In this document: positions 27,702 through 35,258 of the stretch, one piece after another
Numbering within the stretch: position 1 is the stretch's first letter
Layout of the letters: the number at the start of each line of letters is the position of its first letter
DNA from: Sulfurovum sp. TSL1
GTDB lineage: Bacteria > Campylobacterota > Campylobacteria > Campylobacterales > Sulfurovaceae
Direction: 5' to 3'
Length of the DNA: 64,000 nt
Assembly (NCBI RefSeq): GCF_019972135.1
Contig: NZ_BPFI01000001.1
Span: 1,099,106-1,163,105 of the forward strand
The notes under the pieces: generated by a model
What the model was told of the DNA's origin: nothing
Databases searched by the model: none
What the model saw: only the letters and a program-made list of their open reading frames with translations
Program-made: the position numbers and the translations under genes

Positions 27702-28643
27702 TTATCCTAGTTTACTGATCTCTTCGATCGCTGCTTCCAACGATGCCATATCTGAAACCACAAAGTGTGGCTTTGTCGTTGCTTTACGGTTCAATCCTTT
27801 AAGTACACCGCCATGCCCAAACTCTACATAGCAATCCACGGCATCATCAAAAGCGGCAATAGACTGCTTATAAAGCACCGGAGAGACCAACTGTTTAGGA
27901 AGGAGATCCAATGCCTCTGCTTTGGTACTGTATGCTTTTGCCGTGACGTTCGAGATCACAGGGGCGATGAATTCGTCTTTCAACATCTCAGTCAACTTTG
28001 CAGACAAAGGTGCTGTAGCACTCTCCAATAGTGGACAGTGACTCGCGACCGACATATTCAGCAACATCGCTCTTTTTGCTTTGGCTGCTTTTAAGATAGG
28101 TGCCAAAACTTCAAGGTCAGATTTCACACCCGCGATCACGATCTGTCCTTCAGCATTATAATTGACAGGCCATACTTTTAATCCCGCTTCTCTCTGTGCA
28201 TCACAGATCTCTTCGACCACCTTATCTTCAAGACCGAGAGATACCATCATCCCCACATCCTGACCGGCACATGCTTCAGCCATCAGCTTACCGCGAAGAT
28301 TCACAAGTTCCACTGCATCAATGGCATCTATGGCACCTACGGAGACCAGTGCAGAAAATTCACCCAGCGAGTGTCCCAATGCGTAGACGGGTTTGATAGG
28401 CATTTCATTTTCAAACAGCTTATGCGCAATAGCAGACACAAGCAAAATAGCCGGTTGTGTAAACTCTGTTTTTTCAAGCTTGTCATTCTCTTCAAAAAGC
28501 AGGTTTTCAAAGTCGATACCTGTTCTTTCAGTGGCATCAGCCACCATCTGTTTTGCTACATCAGAATTGTTAAAAAAGTCTTGTCCCATCCCTACAGCCT
28601 GTGAACCTTGGCCCGGAAATAAAAATGCACATTTGATTGACAT
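27702..28643 (-). CDS. fabD: Malonyl-CoA:ACP transacylase
   Basis: This 313-residue enzyme moves malonyl groups to acyl carrier protein for fatty-acid synthesis. It has the N-terminal FLFPGQGSQ, the nucleophile S92 in GHSLGE, and the catalytic histidine in SVASHCPLL. Length is standard. It is divergent from the rubredoxin gene. Confidence 0.97.
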   Translation of the reverse strand: MSIKCAFLFPGQGSQAVGMGQDFFNNSDVAKQMVADATERTGIDFENLLFEENDKLEKTEFTQPAILLVSAIAHKLFENEMPIKPVYALGHSLGEFSALVSVGAIDAIDAVELVNLRGKLMAEACAGQDVGMMVSLGLEDKVVEEICDAQREAGLKVWPVNYNAEGQIVIAGVKSDLEVLAPILKAAKAKRAMLLNMSVASHCPLLESATAPLSAKLTEMLKDEFIAPVISNVTAKAYSTKAEALDLLPKQLVSPVLYKQSIAAFDDAVDCYVEFGHGGVLKGLNRKATTKPHFVVSDMASLEAAIEEISKLG

Positions 28644-28695
28644 ACGTGTCCTTTAGAAGAATTAAAATATTTTATGTATTTTACCATCTTTAAAT

Positions 28696-28706
28696 TATGA
28701 TATGAT
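28696..28706 (+). promoter_or_regulatory. Candidate -10 region for rubredoxin
   Basis: Two overlapping TATGAT hexamers (28696-28701 and 28701-28706) stand 30-40 bases before the rubredoxin ATG in AT-rich DNA. No clear -35 is seen. Confidence 0.35.
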
Positions 28707-28735
28707 AGTAATAGAAAACTAACAGGAGTATGATC

Positions 28736-28906
28736 ATGAGTAAAAAGTATATTTGTACCGTCTGTGACTACATTTATGACCCTGAGATCGGAGACCCTGA
28801 CTCAGGTATAGAGCCGGGTACCGCATTTGAAGATATCCCTGAAGATTGGGTCTGCCCGGATTGTAATGTCGGTAAAAGTGATTTTGAAGTGCTTTCAGAA
28901 ACATAG
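28736..28906 (+). CDS. Rubredoxin
   Basis: A 56-residue electron carrier. Two iron-binding pairs are present, CTVC (residues 7-10) and CPDC (40-43), with the usual aromatic and acidic core ([20 protein letters not shown]). In the second loop the common glycine after CPDC is asparagine. The ATG at 28736 is chosen over an in-frame ATG at 28730, because AGGAG ends seven bases before the former and only one before the latter. It probably passes electrons to an oxygen- or peroxide-reducing enzyme encoded elsewhere. Confidence 0.95.
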   Translation: MSKKYICTVCDYIYDPEIGDPDSGIEPGTAFEDIPEDWVCPDCNVGKSDFEVLSET

Positions 28907-28919
28907 TCCATAAGACTAT
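28903..28919. terminator. Short hairpin between convergent rubredoxin and signalling genes
   Basis: ATAGTC and GACTAT pair around CATAA, overlapping both gene ends. With only six base pairs it is a weak terminator candidate. Confidence 0.3.
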
Positions 28920-30214
28920 TTGAACTGCAGCTCTTTCTTGATGGCTTCGATCAGTTTTTGGAGTTCTATGTGGTACTTTCCAGGATAGATAGGGAGCATA
29001 TCAAGTTTATCATAGACAAAAATAAGACCGAGCGTTTCAGCGAGCTTGAACATACTCTCAGCCCCGATAAGCTTTGCATGTCTTTCAAGATCTATACAGA
29101 ACTCTTTGATTTTATGGATCGATTTTTGATTGACTATCTCTCGAAAATAAAGATCTGAGCGATCAAAAGTATCTAAAAAGATTTTTAATTCATGGGGATA
29201 GGTCAACCCCGCGTTTTTTGTGTTTGCTTCGCCTATTGACTTGTCCAAGATAGGCAGATCCATCCCTCTTCTTTTTTCGATCATGGCCTCAATGCTCTCT
29301 TGTATCTTGCTACTTTGATCTTCACACTTTTCATGATCTTTGTTGGATTGAAGGTATTTTTCAAGGTCTATCACATTTATCTTTGAATGTGACCGCACCT
29401 CTCTACGGGCCGTTTGCGTTTTAAAAAGCGATATGATCAACTCATAGACACTCTCTTCGGTCACAGGTTTGATCAAATTGGTAGAGACACTGATCATTTT
29501 ACGCTCTACGATATGCGCATCTTTAAGCAATACATACTTAAGAGGTATGTTCTGCTGTACACGAGCGATCATATGTTCAAACTCTTCAGTATTAAGATGA
29601 TCATCCACAATCAAAATATCATAAGGCGTGAGATCATTTCCCTGTGCTTTAAAGGCATCAAACCCCACATCCACATCATACAGAAAATACTTGAACATTT
29701 TTTCAATGCTGTGTGCAATGGCTTCATTCTCACAGATCAATAAAACCTTTTTACCAAGCATGGATATATCCGGTAATCTATAATGCCTTCTATGTCCCAA
29801 TTCACTGATCTTGAACGGTAAATCTAACTGTATATCCGCATCGCTCTCATACACAATCTTTCCTTCAAGCATCTCAAGAGCATCATGTAAACCTGTCTCT
29901 AAAAATTGCCGGATCTTCTCTTTCTCGATATGTGTATCTTTGATCGTAAAAGAAATAAACTCTTCATAGACAAAATCCTCAGGTGCATCCAAAGAGAGCA
30001 CGATCTCTTTTTGATCGGTATTCTCACAGACAAAGGTGAGTACTTTGTTGAGTACATGTAACAATACATCAGGATTACCCCTCAATTCTCTTGGTATGCT
30101 TGCTTCCATATCATAAATCAGTTCGATATTTTTTTCCTCTCTGAACGTTTCTACAGAAGAGAACAGAGTCATCAGAACAATATTAATATCAAAAATCTTT
30201 TCTATCTTATGCAT
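28916..30214 (-). CDS. Divergent multidomain signalling protein (ATPase-like / receiver / Hpt-like)
   Basis: This 432-residue cytoplasmic protein has no membrane segment. Residues 1-135 resemble a worn histidine-kinase ATPase domain (N-box-like VLNKVLTFVCENT) without a phosphorylatable H-box. Residues 150-265 resemble a receiver, with KVLLICENE, DILIVDDHLN (candidate phosphoacceptor aspartate) and LIKPVTEE. The C-terminal 90 residues look Hpt-like: IHKIKEF followed by LIGAESMFKLAETL, with a spacing longer than normal. It lies after slyD on the same strand, with AAGGGGTG just before the ATG. A phosphorelay protein that has lost kinase activity is one reading. Confidence 0.7.
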   Translation of the reverse strand: MHKIEKIFDINIVLMTLFSSVETFREEKNIELIYDMEASIPRELRGNPDVLLHVLNKVLTFVCENTDQKEIVLSLDAPEDFVYEEFISFTIKDTHIEKEKIRQFLETGLHDALEMLEGKIVYESDADIQLDLPFKISELGHRRHYRLPDISMLGKKVLLICENEAIAHSIEKMFKYFLYDVDVGFDAFKAQGNDLTPYDILIVDDHLNTEEFEHMIARVQQNIPLKYVLLKDAHIVERKMISVSTNLIKPVTEESVYELIISLFKTQTARREVRSHSKINVIDLEKYLQSNKDHEKCEDQSSKIQESIEAMIEKRRGMDLPILDKSIGEANTKNAGLTYPHELKIFLDTFDRSDLYFREIVNQKSIHKIKEFCIDLERHAKLIGAESMFKLAETLGLIFVYDKLDMLPIYPGKYHIELQKLIEAIKKELQFK

Positions 30215-30337
30215 GCCACCCCTTCAAAAATCCTAAGAATTATCATATCCAAATATCTTATAAATGACATTGATTTAAAATATATTTTACTCTGTAAGTG
30301 GTTAATTCTGTATAAAAAAATTTGGAGTGAAAAAGCA

Positions 30338-30390
30338 GGTCTACGCTGTCTGAGCGAAGTAGCGCCTATCTTTGCTTCAAAGATGGCGCT
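30338..30390. other. Two adjacent hairpins downstream of slyD
   Basis: On the plus strand AGCGCC-T-ATCTTTG pairs with CAAAGATGGCGCT around CTT (30361-30390), giving 13 pairs with one bulge. Just before it, CTACGCT can pair with AGC-GAA-GTAG (about 30340-30360). The pair sits in the 191-base gap between slyD and the signalling gene. It may be the slyD terminator, though no T-run follows on the minus strand, or a small structured RNA. Confidence 0.45.
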
Positions 30391-30405
30391 GAAAAAAATG
30401 AAGGA

Positions 30406-30921
30406 TTAGTGACAACCACATCCTGTACCACAGCTACCACCAGCTGCTTTTGTACCGCCAACTACACCAGATGTTACTTCATCTGCAGTTGCTTCTCTTG
30501 CACTTAGAACAGTGACTGAGAACATAAGGTCTTTACCAGCCAATGGGTGGTTGAAATCCACATTCACTTCTTTATCATCAAAAGATTTTACTGTGACTTG
30601 TACAGTCTGACCATCTTGTCCTTGACCATAAAGTGTCATACCCTCTACAAGATCCACACCTTCGAACTGTTCGATAGGAAGTGTTTGGATTGCTTCGGGA
30701 TTTACATCACCGTATGCCTCTGCAGCAGCGACCATAATGTCTCCGCTTTCACCTTGAGACATACCTACAAGTGCGTTCTCAAGACCTGGAATGATCTGTC
30801 CTTTTCCAATAATGAACTCTAGTGGTGCACCACCTTTGTTGCTGTCTACAACTTCAGTTGTACCTGCTTGTTTTACTTCGTATTCGATACCGACTACACA
30901 ATTTTCATTAGTTACTGTCAT
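30406..30921 (-). CDS. slyD: FKBP-type peptidyl-prolyl isomerase SlyD
   Basis: This 171-residue protein has an FKBP domain with the inserted chaperone flap (about 70-130) and the segment GKGQIIPGLENALVGM. It ends in a short metal-binding tail GSCGTGCGCH. SlyD helps fold proteins and, in Helicobacter and E. coli, supplies nickel to hydrogenase or urease. The tail is shorter than in E. coli, yet three cysteines and a histidine remain. Confidence 0.95.
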   Translation of the reverse strand: MTVTNENCVVGIEYEVKQAGTTEVVDSNKGGAPLEFIIGKGQIIPGLENALVGMSQGESGDIMVAAAEAYGDVNPEAIQTLPIEQFEGVDLVEGMTLYGQGQDGQTVQVTVKSFDDKEVNVDFNHPLAGKDLMFSVTVLSAREATADEVTSGVVGGTKAAGGSCGTGCGCH

Positions 30922-30980
30922 AATGTTTCCTATATATTAGATTTGTGCTATTCTAACCAATCAAACTTTAGCGAGCCTTA

Positions 30981-31009
30981 GGCAAGAGATATTTTTTCTC
31001 TTATTTGCC
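30981..31009. other. Hairpin in the slyD upstream gap
   Basis: GGC-AAGAGA and TCTCTT-ATTT-GCC can pair around TATTTTT. The 196-base gap between slyD and the L,D-transpeptidase gene otherwise holds only a possible slyD -10 (TAGAAT on the minus strand near 30955). Confidence 0.3.
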
Positions 31010-31117
31010 CTGAACAGAAGATCTTGAATATATGGGGTTGATAATCCTACCAACCATGTCAGAACAACCTGTATCAATGCCATAGAAGAAGCACAAGGGC
31101 ATCATAGTATAATGCTT

Positions 31118-31693
31118 TTACCTATTCCCGTAAATTTTGACCAGGTCCTCTTTGGCAAAAGGCATATAGGTATGTCGGGTGATGACCACTTTTGTGTTAT
31201 AGTTGGACCAGTGATAGACCACAGGTACATCTTTGGGATCGATGTGTATACAACCATGGGACATCCAGTCCACACTCCCCTTATGCAAAGCATGTCCCCG
31301 TTTTGTAAACTTCATCATATAATCCATGTTATTCACACCGCTCTCATCAGGAAAATCCTTAGACATATGATAACGCTTTTTTTGGAAAATCGTGAAAATA
31401 CCCGAAGGGCTTCTAAACTCTGGAGCACCGGAAGTCACAGGACCACTCCACCATACCGTACCGTCACGGTCCACTGCATAAAAACGCCCGTCACTTCCAC
31501 GTTCACGCACAGAGACCAGAATAAAATCTTTTCCGGTAAGGTCGACGATCTTTTCACTGTCCTCTTTGATCAGTTTAAAGACTGTTTTAGCGACAGGCAT
31601 CGTTTCTGTCCCTGTGGGCGGAAGTATTTCAAACTCTTCACTTGCCATGCCTTCAGTAAAAAGAGTCATAGCGATGAAAAGGATTTTAAACAT
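31118..31693 (-). CDS. Periplasmic L,D-transpeptidase (YkuD fold)
   Basis: This 191-residue protein has an N-terminal signal peptide and a YkuD domain (about 55-185). The active-site region reads HALHKGSVDWMSHGCIHI, with the catalytic cysteine at about C148. The arginine that usually follows (SHGCxR) is replaced by histidine. Such enzymes form 3-3 crosslinks, anchor lipoproteins, or trim stem peptides. The ATG at 31693 has AGGA seven bases before it. The gene follows cpoB by ten bases, so it is tied to the Tol-Pal operon. Confidence 0.88.
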   Translation of the reverse strand: MFKILFIAMTLFTEGMASEEFEILPPTGTETMPVAKTVFKLIKEDSEKIVDLTGKDFILVSVRERGSDGRFYAVDRDGTVWWSGPVTSGAPEFRSPSGIFTIFQKKRYHMSKDFPDESGVNNMDYMMKFTKRGHALHKGSVDWMSHGCIHIDPKDVPVVYHWSNYNTKVVITRHTYMPFAKEDLVKIYGNR

Positions 31694-31702
31694 CAAGTGG
31701 TC

Positions 31703-32515
31703 CTAAAGTTTTTTCAATCTTTCTTGAGCGATCTTTGCCGTTTTCTTGCCTTTGTAGTTCTCTATGATATTCTCATAAAATGCTTTCGCCTGACCTTTAT
31801 CGCCTGTCTCTTCAAGTGAAACCGCAGTATGCAGTAGCAGCGTATCTATATAGGAAGCCTTGTCGTAAATACCTGCACTCTTTTTAAAATAAAATATCGC
31901 ATCTTCATACTTCTTGGTGTAATAGGCTATTTCTCCCAGGTAATAGTTGGATGCTGCAGGCTTATAGCCTTTTGTATCGGCTATCGTAAATCTTTTTGCT
32001 GCTTCATCATAGCGTTTTTTTACAAAATACCGGACAGCTTCACTGTAGAGTTGTGCATTGGTTTTACCTTCAATGGAGTCACTCTTTTCAGGGAGCGTTT
32101 TTGCAGCACTTACCACCTGCTTTTTATCTCCCAAGGCATTTTGCAACTCTTCTTTACTGACATAGTTCGCATTGATCTCGTCGATCATAGCGGCTAACTT
32201 TTGAAGCAAAGCAGTATTGGATGTATCATTCGTCTCCATAGCGGAGGCCTTAGCCCCTCCAGCCTGCTGCAGCTCACGGATAGAGGCACTCAGCCCCTCT
32301 ATGATCGTGGTCAGTCCCTCTATTCTTTCATTTTGCTGGTCTATTTGCTGCTGCAAGGAAGCCGAACTTGCGTTCCTGCTTCCTGTAGTTTGTTCATTGA
32401 CCATAGATTCATCCGTCCCAAACCCGTAAACAGAAGGTTCGGCATAGCTAGATACAGTGCTTGCGAAGAGCATACAAACACACGGTATTGCAACCCTATT
32501 GAGTATACTTCTCAT
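31703..32515 (-). CDS. cpoB: Tol-Pal system TPR protein CpoB (YbgF)
   Basis: This 270-residue periplasmic protein has a signal peptide ending near residue 26, a coiled coil with Q/E/L heptads (about 53-83) and three TPR-like repeats at the C-terminus (AQLYSEAVRYFVKKRYDEA onward). In E. coli CpoB links outer-membrane constriction to PBP1b activity. It is just downstream of pal, the usual location. Confidence 0.92.
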   Translation of the reverse strand: MRSILNRVAIPCVCMLFASTVSSYAEPSVYGFGTDESMVNEQTTGSRNASSASLQQQIDQQNERIEGLTTIIEGLSASIRELQQAGGAKASAMETNDTSNTALLQKLAAMIDEINANYVSKEELQNALGDKKQVVSAAKTLPEKSDSIEGKTNAQLYSEAVRYFVKKRYDEAAKRFTIADTKGYKPAASNYYLGEIAYYTKKYEDAIFYFKKSAGIYDKASYIDTLLLHTAVSLEETGDKGQAKAFYENIIENYKGKKTAKIAQERLKKL

Positions 32516-32522
32516 CTCTAGC

Positions 32523-33038
32523 CTACTTTATTAAACGAATATCAACTCTTCTGTTTCTCTGATAACAACTCTCACTCGTCTCAGTACATACAGCATTACT
32601 CTCACCAAAACTCACCAGCACCATTCTACTTGGATCGATCCCTTGTGCTGCAATACTGTCTTTTACTGCTTTGGCACGCTTGAGGCCCAGAGCATAATTG
32701 TACTCGTCCGTACCAAATTCATCACAGTTACCTTCTATTTTTATTTTAGAAGCTGCTGTATTGGCGACCTCTATATTATGATTCATATTGTTTTCCATAT
32801 CCGGAGAGATCGAATAATCTGCAAAACCGAAATAGATACTTTTGAAACCATCGCTGCTACTGTTATAATTTGCAGTAGATCCCGTGCCATATGTATTTTC
32901 ATCTATGCTGACCGTATCACCTTCGATATGGTTGGCATCAGAAATATTGTTTTTACCTGCTAGACCGGGTGCAGGTTGTGCACATCCGATCAAAAGTAAT
33001 GAAATAAGTGATGTAGTTAAAAGTAGTTTATGTGTCAT
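32523..33038 (-). CDS. pal: Peptidoglycan-associated lipoprotein Pal
   Basis: This 171-residue outer-membrane lipoprotein has lipobox LLIGC (C19) and an OmpA-like peptidoglycan-binding domain (about 65-170) with the motifs EGNCDEFGTDEYN and LKRAKAVKD. It holds the outer membrane to the wall and interacts with TolB encoded upstream. Confidence 0.96.
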   Translation of the reverse strand: MTHKLLLTTSLISLLLIGCAQPAPGLAGKNNISDANHIEGDTVSIDENTYGTGSTANYNSSSDGFKSIYFGFADYSISPDMENNMNHNIEVANTAASKIKIEGNCDEFGTDEYNYALGLKRAKAVKDSIAAQGIDPSRMVLVSFGESNAVCTETSESCYQRNRRVDIRLIK

Positions 33039-33102
33039 TGTGTATCCTTTTTTATTAAAATAGTCTCAGAGTAGTCACGACATAACTTTCTGAAAAAATG
33101 TA

Positions 33103-34356
33103 TTACCAATCAATGGATTGAACTTTTCTGTCGTTAAACGGGAAAAGTAAACTCTGATGACTTGACAAATTCGTATATCCTATGGAAGTGCTGCGACCAC
33201 TCTGTTTAAGGAAGAGTATCACAGATCCATCCGTAGAAAAACGGGGAAACTGGTTTGAACCGGTTGTTGTGATCGGTCTTGTGTCTGAACTTCCTGTAGA
33301 GGTAAGGTAAAGATTAAAGGTATTATCCCCAAATGCATTACTGCTTTCCCGACTTGAGTAGACTATTTTATCTTCATAGGCATCACAGGCATTATTGTTA
33401 CGTCCGTGATACACCACTTGAGAGGTCGGTCCACCCGCTATAGACTTTTTAAATACATTGGCATAGCCCAACCGGTTAGAGACAAAGACGATACGACTCT
33501 CGTCATCAACATACCTCCCGTTCACATCAATACCTTTAAAGGTCGTTATCCTTCTCTTCGATTGTGATGCGAGATCAAATTCATAGATATCTGCCTGTCC
33601 TTCAGGTGCCATGGTAAGTAAAAGTTTGGAACCATCACTGTTGACATCAGAACAGACCAGCATCCCCGCAGAACTGGCTATCTTCGTTTTTGTTCCATTA
33701 TAGATATTGAGCTTATAGAGTGCAGGAAGTGTCCCTTTATAAGAGGTATAATAAATATTTCTTTGTGCTCTGTCCGCCCATTTAGGGAAGAGGTTCAATC
33801 CGCCTTTGATAATGGTCTTTTTATAACTGAAGGTATAATCGGCCAAACGTATTTCACTGCGCCCAGGGGTTGTATAGACAGCATAGGCAACATAGCGATT
33901 GATCCAAGCAATACTTGGATATTGTAAAACATTGTTCATATCGCTTATCGCTTTGTGTATCAGAAACGGCATTTTTTCTTTGGAGGGAATCGCATAGCTT
34001 TTTTTAAAGATCTCTGTGCCGTTGGATGCTTTTAAAAGTCGTACCAGAAGTTTTGCGCCTGAGCGTTGCTCCATGGCATACTTAATGACATACTCCTGGC
34101 TTTTCAGGGCCGGTATGATATAGTCCGAAGAGAGCTCACCTATATGATGTGTAGTGTCCGGTAGGAAATGTCCGGAGATCTTAAGGTCTGAAAGTAATAT
34201 ATTAAACACTTTACTGCTCTGTTCAGGTGAACCGTCCATAAGCGCTATACGTGCCCGCTGCTCGACATCTTTTTCTATTTTAAGTGTTGCATCTACCCCA
34301 TAAACGTTGAATGTAAGAAAGGTCAATGATGCAAAAATGACTAATAAATATCTCAA
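33103..34356 (-). CDS. tolB: Tol-Pal system protein TolB
   Basis: This 417-residue periplasmic protein has a signal peptide, an N-terminal alpha/beta domain (about 25-150) and a six-bladed beta-propeller with repeated blade motifs such as FPKWA, IVFVSNR and QFPRFSTDGS. It binds Pal. The start is TTG at 34356, since GAGGA stands about seven bases before it and no in-frame ATG precedes the signal peptide. In many relatives it directly follows tonB/tolA; here two plus-strand genes intervene. Confidence 0.95.
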   Translation of the reverse strand: MRYLLVIFASLTFLTFNVYGVDATLKIEKDVEQRARIALMDGSPEQSSKVFNILLSDLKISGHFLPDTTHHIGELSSDYIIPALKSQEYVIKYAMEQRSGAKLLVRLLKASNGTEIFKKSYAIPSKEKMPFLIHKAISDMNNVLQYPSIAWINRYVAYAVYTTPGRSEIRLADYTFSYKKTIIKGGLNLFPKWADRAQRNIYYTSYKGTLPALYKLNIYNGTKTKIASSAGMLVCSDVNSDGSKLLLTMAPEGQADIYEFDLASQSKRRITTFKGIDVNGRYVDDESRIVFVSNRLGYANVFKKSIAGGPTSQVVYHGRNNNACDAYEDKIVYSSRESSNAFGDNTFNLYLTSTGSSDTRPITTTGSNQFPRFSTDGSVILFLKQSGRSTSIGYTNLSSHQSLLFPFNDRKVQSIDW

Positions 34357-34488
34357 GAATATTCCTCTATTTTAGTGTTTGTTTTAGTCTGTATTGTATC
34401 CTTGCTCTCTTAAAATATTCATTAATTAATATCAAAATATTTTTTAGTGGTAGAATTTATGATAAAATAAAAAATAAAGGAGAATACT

Positions 34489-35046
34489 TTGAATGACATA
34501 GTGATAGCCTTAGCCAAAGCTGCTATTGCAGCAGCACTGAATCAACCTGAAGATTTTGATCTGGAACATGCTTTAAAAATCTATCCCGAGCTTAAAGAGA
34601 ACGGTGCTGCTTTTGTCACCATTAACACAAAACCCCATGAACAACTTCGTGGATGTATAGGTTCACTGCATGCCCATCGTCCACTCTATCAAGACATTAT
34701 ACAAAATGCTCAGTCTGCTGCCCTGTGTGATCCCCGATTTTTACCGCTAAGTGTAGAAGAATTGGCTCATGTGACACTGGAAGTCTCTATTCTTTCAGAG
34801 CCTCAAGTAGTAAATTATACGGATAGTGAGGATCTCAAAAGTAAAATTGTTCCTTTCAAAGATGGAGTCGTACTAACACTGGACGGCAGACAAGCCACCT
34901 ACTTACCTCAGGTCTGGGAACAATTGCCTCACTTTGATGATTTCTTCTCCAGCCTGTGTCTAAAAGCCAATCTTGGTATGGACTGTCTCTCTCAGCATCC
35001 TGAGATCTCTACCTATAGGGTCACAAAGTATAAGGAGGGCTCATAG
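34489..35046 (+). CDS. AMMECR1-domain protein (AmmeMemoRadiSam system protein A-like)
   Basis: This 185-residue protein has the AMMECR1 fold with the family signature LRGCIGSL (about 51-58) and a PLYQDIIQNAQSAALCDPRF segment. In some bacteria it is encoded with Memo and radical-SAM partners; neither is visible here, and the biochemical role is unknown. The start is TTG at 34489, with AAGGAG six bases before it; the nearby ATG at 34493 is out of frame. It is divergent from tolB. Confidence 0.88.
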   Translation: MNDIVIALAKAAIAAALNQPEDFDLEHALKIYPELKENGAAFVTINTKPHEQLRGCIGSLHAHRPLYQDIIQNAQSAALCDPRFLPLSVEELAHVTLEVSILSEPQVVNYTDSEDLKSKIVPFKDGVVLTLDGRQATYLPQVWEQLPHFDDFFSSLCLKANLGMDCLSQHPEISTYRVTKYKEGS

Positions 35047-35058
35047 ATCTGCCCTCCT
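35033..35058 (+). terminator. Hairpin at the end of the AMMECR1 gene
   Basis: AGGAGGGC and GCCCTCCT form eight pairs around a ten-base loop that includes the stop codon. No T-run follows, so it may slow or partially end transcription before the GGDEF-EAL gene. Confidence 0.4.
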
Positions 35059-35080
35059 CCAAAATTCCTCCTATATCCAA

Positions 35081-35226
35081 AAGGTTATAAAATAGGGTAA
35101 CCTTGTGACTGCTCTGATGAAATAGACCCTCGATACAGCGAAAATAAATAAAACAAAAGATATCATATTAAATAACATGATATCTGGTCATGGGAGGGGA
35201 GTCCTTTTGACTTTATCATTAGTCAA
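35081..35226 (+). promoter_or_regulatory. Leader of the GGDEF-EAL gene with three inverted repeats
   Basis: In the 212-base gap before the gene lie AAGGTTA-N10-TAACCTT (35081-35104), AGATATCAT-N10-ATGATATCT (35158-35185) and TTGACT-N8-AGTCAA (35207-35226), all perfect. The middle one overlaps AT-rich DNA that could be a promoter. They may be operators or RNA hairpins. I do not recognise a known c-di-GMP riboswitch. Confidence 0.45.
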
Positions 35227-35258
35227 TTCACCGTTAAAAGGGCAAGGATATATTTTCT

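Noticed and set aside
31112-31819. 235-residue plus-strand frame opposite the L,D-transpeptidase
   Set aside because: Antisense to a real YkuD gene and the end of cpoB; no start signals and composition unlike a protein.
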